A stretch of 64,000 bases of DNA from the NCBI RefSeq assembly GCF_045063725.1, contig NZ_CP173695.1; one strand, 5' to 3'. Both the position numbers and the translations under genes were made by a program. Origin of the DNA: Sellimonas catena. Lineage in GTDB: Bacteria; Bacillota; Clostridia; Lachnospirales; Lachnospiraceae. Below the pieces are notes generated by a model, which saw nothing but the letters and a program-made list of their open reading frames with translations, searched no databases and had not been told where the DNA came from. The stretch's first letter is position 1. Each line of letters opens with the position of its first letter. Shown here piece by piece: positions 60,458 to 64,000 of the stretch.

Positions 60458-61543
60458 ATGATCATCCAGTCATTGAAATTAAAAAATTTTAGAAATTATG
60501 AACTTTTAAATCTTGAATTTCATCCTGTCACAAATATTTTTCACGGGGATAATGCCCAGGGAAAGACGAATATTCTTGAGGCGGTCTACCTTGCGGGCAC
60601 GACGAAGTCGCACCGCGGAACAAAGGACAGGGATATGATTTCGTTTGGAAAAGAGGAATCCCATATTGAGGTCGAGGTTCTGAAAAATGGGGTTCCTTTT
60701 CGAATCGATATCCATCTGAAAAAAAACAGCCCGAAGGGGGCGGCCATCAACCGGATGCCGGTGAAACGTGCAAGCGAACTGTTCGGGATCATTAATCTGG
60801 TGTTTTTTTCACCGGAGGATCTGAATATTATCAAGGATGGTCCGGCTCAGAGGAGACGGTTCATGGATCTGGAGCTCTCCCAGCTCGATAAGATCTATCT
60901 GAACAACCTGGCGGACTATAACCGGGTGGTCAACCAGAGGAACCGACTGTTAAAAGAGATGGCATTTCAGGATAATTTAAGAGATACGCTGGACATCTGG
61001 GATCTGCAGCTCATCCGGTACGGGGAGCTGGTCATGGAAGGAAGGCGGAAGTTTATCCGGGAGATCAATGAGATCGTCGGAGAGATACATGAAAAGCTGA
61101 CCGGGGGAAAGGAACGGCTTGTCATGGAGTACGAACCGTCCACAGGGGAGATGTCCCTTGAGGAGGCGGTGAAAAAGAACCGGGAGCGGGATATCCGGAT
61201 GAAGAGTACCTCTGCGGGTCCACACCGGGATGATATCTGCTTTCGGATCCATGATATGGACATCCGGAAGTTCGGTTCTCAGGGACAGCAGCGTACAGCG
61301 GCACTTTCCCTGAAGCTTGCGGAGATTGAGATCGTAAAGCGGGTGATTCATGACACGCCGGTTTTACTTTTGGATGATGTGTTGTCTGAACTTGATAAAC
61401 ACAGGCAAAACTATTTATTAGACAGCATACACGATATTCAGACTCTGATCACCTGTACCGGTGTGGAAGAGTTCGTGAATCATCGTTTTTCAATCAATAA
61501 AGTGTTCCTTGTCCAGAATGGACATGTAACAAATGAAAATTAA
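60458..61543 (+). CDS. recF: Recombination mediator RecF
   Basis: This 361-residue SMC-like ATPase loads RecA at gaps. It has Walker A GDNAQGKTNILEAVYLAGTT (near 30), the signature region FGSQGQQRTAALSLKLAEIE and Walker B VLLLDDVLSELDKHRQ. Length matches the family. It overlaps no neighbour and is followed after 13 bases by gyrB. Confidence 0.96.
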   Translation: MIIQSLKLKNFRNYELLNLEFHPVTNIFHGDNAQGKTNILEAVYLAGTTKSHRGTKDRDMISFGKEESHIEVEVLKNGVPFRIDIHLKKNSPKGAAINRMPVKRASELFGIINLVFFSPEDLNIIKDGPAQRRRFMDLELSQLDKIYLNNLADYNRVVNQRNRLLKEMAFQDNLRDTLDIWDLQLIRYGELVMEGRRKFIREINEIVGEIHEKLTGGKERLVMEYEPSTGEMSLEEAVKKNRERDIRMKSTSAGPHRDDICFRIHDMDIRKFGSQGQQRTAALSLKLAEIEIVKRVIHDTPVLLLDDVLSELDKHRQNYLLDSIHDIQTLITCTGVEEFVNHRFSINKVFLVQNGHVTNEN

Positions 61544-61556
61544 TAGGAGGATCAGT

Positions 61557-63470
61557 ATGAGCGCAGAATATGGTGGAGATCAAATCCAGATCTTGGAAGG
61601 GTTGGAGGCGGTCCGCAAAAGACCAGGAATGTATATCGGCAGCACTTCTGCAAGAGGACTTCACCACCTTGTGTACGAAATCGTGGACAATGCGGTGGAT
61701 GAGGCGCTTGCGGGATTTTGTGATACGATCGAAGTGACGGTCAACGCGGATAATTCCGTGACAGTCATTGACAACGGAAGAGGCATTCCAACCGGCATCA
61801 ACCATAAATCCGGGCTTCCTGCCGTGGAAGTCGTATTTACGGTACTTCATGCCGGCGGAAAATTCGGAGGCGGAGGATACAAGGTATCCGGCGGTCTTCA
61901 CGGAGTAGGGGCATCCGTTGTCAATGCGCTTTCAGACTGGCTTGTAGTAGAAGTATGGAGAGACGGCAAAATTCATGAACAGCGTTATGAGAGAGGCAAG
62001 GTCGTCACTCCGCTGACTGTAATCGGGGAATGTGACCCTGATAAAACCGGAACGAAAGTCACTTTCCTTCCGGACGAGACGATTTTTGAGGAGACAGTGT
62101 TTGATTACGGAGTGTTAAGACAGCGTCTCCGTGAAATGGCATTCCTTACAAAAAATCTGAAGATCACATTAAAAGACGACAGAGAGGAAAAACGGGAGGA
62201 GTCCTTCCACTATGAAGGAGGAATCCGCGAATTTGTAAGCTATTTAAACCGAAGCGTGCAGCCTCTTTATGAGCAGATTATCTACTGTGAGGGCACAAGA
62301 GATGATGTGTATGTGGAGGTTGCAATGCAGCATAACGATTCCTACACAGAGAGTACATACGGGTTTGTCAATAATATTACAACACCGGAAGGTGGTACTC
62401 ATATTGTGGGATTCCGTAATGCTCTGACAAAGACGTTCAACGCTTATGCAAAGAAGAATAAACTGATCAAGGAAAATGAGCAGAGCTTGAGCGGTGAAGA
62501 TATCAGGGAAGGACTGACTGCCATTGTCAGTGTTAAACTTCCGGAGCCTCAGTTTGAGGGACAGACAAAGCAGAAGCTTGGAAACAGCGAGGCAAGAGGA
62601 GCGGTCGACAGTATCGTAAGCTCCCAGCTTGAGATTTTCCTGGAGCAGAATCCGGCTGTGGCAAAGACAATTATTGAGAAGTCTGTGATGGCACAAAGAG
62701 CGAGAGAGGCAGCGAGAAAAGCGCGTGATCTGACAAGAAGAAAGTCGGCGCTGGAAGGCATGTCTCTGCCTGGAAAGCTTGCGGACTGTTCCGACAAGGA
62801 TCCGAAAAACTGTGAAATCTACATTGTAGAGGGAGACTCCGCCGGCGGTTCCGCAAAGACGGCGAGAGACCGTACGACCCAGGCGATTCTGCCGCTTCGT
62901 GGTAAGATTCTGAATGTGGAGAAGGCACGACTGGACAAGATTTACGCAAACGCGGAGATCAAGGCTATGATTACAGCTTTCGGAACCGGAATCCATGAAG
63001 ATTTTGATATCAGCAAGCTACGGTATGACAAGATTATCATCATGACCGATGCGGATGTGGACGGGGCACATATCAGTACCCTGCTTCTGACATTCCTTTA
63101 CCGGTTTATGCCGGATCTGATCAAAGAAGGACATGTATACCTTGCAAAACCGCCGCTTTACAAACTTGAGAAAAATAAAAAAGTCTGGTATGCGTACAGC
63201 GATGAGGAGCTTGCATCCATTCTCGCGGAAGTGGGACGTGACCAGAATAACAAGATCCAGAGATACAAAGGACTTGGTGAGATGGATTCAGATCAGCTCT
63301 GGGAGACGACGATGGATCCGGAACAGAGAATTCTGATCCGTGTGACGATGGATGAAGAGACATCCTCGGAACTGGATCTGACATTTACGACTCTGATGGG
63401 AGACAAGGTCGAACCGAGACGTGAGTTCATCGAGGAAAATGCGAAATACGTGAAGAATCTGGATGTATAA
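61557..63470 (+). CDS. gyrB: DNA gyrase subunit B
   Basis: This 637-residue gyrase ATPase subunit starts at 61557, after AGGAGG. It has the GHKL ATP site (EIVDNAVDEALAGF, DNGRGIPTG and GGLHGVGASVVNALS), the TOPRIM acid motifs EGDSAGGSA and DADVDGAHI, and the C-terminal IQRYKGLGEMD. Length is typical for Firmicutes GyrB. It is coupled with gyrA 17 bases downstream. Confidence 0.97.
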   Translation: MSAEYGGDQIQILEGLEAVRKRPGMYIGSTSARGLHHLVYEIVDNAVDEALAGFCDTIEVTVNADNSVTVIDNGRGIPTGINHKSGLPAVEVVFTVLHAGGKFGGGGYKVSGGLHGVGASVVNALSDWLVVEVWRDGKIHEQRYERGKVVTPLTVIGECDPDKTGTKVTFLPDETIFEETVFDYGVLRQRLREMAFLTKNLKITLKDDREEKREESFHYEGGIREFVSYLNRSVQPLYEQIIYCEGTRDDVYVEVAMQHNDSYTESTYGFVNNITTPEGGTHIVGFRNALTKTFNAYAKKNKLIKENEQSLSGEDIREGLTAIVSVKLPEPQFEGQTKQKLGNSEARGAVDSIVSSQLEIFLEQNPAVAKTIIEKSVMAQRAREAARKARDLTRRKSALEGMSLPGKLADCSDKDPKNCEIYIVEGDSAGGSAKTARDRTTQAILPLRGKILNVEKARLDKIYANAEIKAMITAFGTGIHEDFDISKLRYDKIIIMTDADVDGAHISTLLLTFLYRFMPDLIKEGHVYLAKPPLYKLEKNKKVWYAYSDEELASILAEVGRDQNNKIQRYKGLGEMDSDQLWETTMDPEQRILIRVTMDEETSSELDLTFTTLMGDKVEPRREFIEENAKYVKNLDV

Positions 63471-63487
63471 GGGAAGGGAGATAAGCA

Positions 63488-64000
63488 ATGGAAGATACTA
63501 TCTTTGATAAGATCGAGGAAATCGATCTTGAGAAAAAAATGAAAGAGTCGTATATCAACTATGCCATGAGCGTTATCGCTTCCCGTGCGCTTCCGGATGT
63601 AAGGGACGGTCTGAAGCCGGTACAGAGAAGAATCCTGTATTCGATGATCGAGCTGAACAACGGTCCGGACAAGCCGCACCGTAAATGTGCGCGTATCGTC
63701 GGTGATACGATGGGTAAATATCATCCGCACGGTGACAGTTCCATCTATGGAGCCCTGGTTAATATGGCACAGGACTGGTCCACACGTTATCCGCTTGTAG
63801 ACGGCCATGGAAACTTCGGATCCGTGGACGGGGACGGCGCGGCAGCCATGCGTTATACAGAGGCAAGACTCAGTAAAATTTCCATGGAACTGACTGCGGA
63901 TATCAATAAAAATACCGTAGACTTTGAGCCGAACTTTGACGAGACGGAAAAGGAACCGGTTGTACTTCCGGCGAGATTTCCGAATCTTCTCGTAAACGGA
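63488..64000 (+). CDS. gyrA: DNA gyrase subunit A, partial (N-terminal 171 codons)
   Basis: The gene runs off the window, so only the start of the breakage-reunion domain is seen. The N-terminus has LPDVRDGLKPVQRRILYSMI and GDTMGKYHPHGDSSIYGALV. The active-site tyrosine is Y123 (AAMRYTEAR). The quinolone region reads GDSSIYG, with Ser at the usual S83 position and Gly where E. coli has D87; this appears natural for related gut clostridia. GAAGGGAG precedes the ATG. Confidence 0.95.
   Translation, partial: MEDTIFDKIEEIDLEKKMKESYINYAMSVIASRALPDVRDGLKPVQRRILYSMIELNNGPDKPHRKCARIVGDTMGKYHPHGDSSIYGALVNMAQDWSTRYPLVDGHGNFGSVDGDGAAAMRYTEARLSKISMELTADINKNTVDFEPNFDETEKEPVVLPARFPNLLVNG

Noticed and set aside
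63720..63760. Quinolone-resistance mutation in gyrA (Gly at the D87 position)
   Set aside because: Ser is kept at the S83 position and GDSSIYG appears to be the usual sequence of related gut clostridia, so I do not call resistance.
1..64000. CRISPR array or rRNA operon
   Set aside because: No regular short repeats with unique spacers and no rRNA sequence seen; the parS array has related spacers and known site sequence.

Overview
The window is a low-to-mid GC Firmicutes chromosome next to its replication origin, most likely from a gut Lachnospiraceae (Blautia, Dorea or Mediterraneibacter type). The gene order rpmH-rnpA-yidD-yidC-jag-mnmE-mnmG-rsmG on one side of oriC, dnaA-dnaN-S4-recF-gyrB-gyrA on the other, and a DUF3881-serS-DUF4446-parB-parA block nearby fits that family. 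No 16S gene is present, so genus is an inference.

Layout. 1-2234: three leftward accessory genes (hypothetical, HSDR_N-type nuclease domain, ORF6N protein) and two near-duplicate hairpin terminators. 2268-43873: a 41.6 kb integrative conjugative element (ICE) of the Tn1549/CTn4 type. 43874-56975: chromosomal housekeeping genes, mostly leftward, with six parS sites. 57120-57520: oriC. 57521-64000: rightward dnaA to gyrA, with gyrA cut by the window end.

The ICE. The left end holds a tyrosine integrase, a triple-HTH protein, a single excisionase-like HTH, a MazF-like toxin, a structured non-coding stretch and an ImmR/ImmA-like repressor-protease switch with face-to-face promoters and repeated operators. 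One long leftward operon then runs from the right end: zinc-binding protein, RepA, ParA, ParB, PcfM-like, PcfB, VirD4, Maff2, VirB6, PrgI, VirB4, an NlpC/P60 protein, DUF4315, DUF4366, TopB, LPD/YodL-type proteins, a 2776-residue methylase-helicase, MobC and relaxase. Two insertions interrupt the general plan: an AAA ATPase with its own promoter, and a damaged erm(B) cargo block (truncated second integrase, erm(B) split by an IS3-family element, TopB fragment).

The most striking result concerns the attachment site. The ICE has cut a chromosomal tRNA-Arg(CCU) gene inside its anticodon loop. The 5' half (43905-43866) and 3' half (2275-2234) share an 8-bp core, CTTAGGAG, and join on paper into a perfect 74-nt cloverleaf. 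Inside the right end the ICE carries a complete, different tRNA-Arg(CCU) with CCA, its own promoter and a terminator. It therefore appears to destroy a host tRNA and supply a replacement. Other notable points are a one-base frameshift in jag, a 63-65 bp tandem array of parS units, a parS that is also the loop of a terminator-like hairpin, and a terminator in the leader of the transfer operon.
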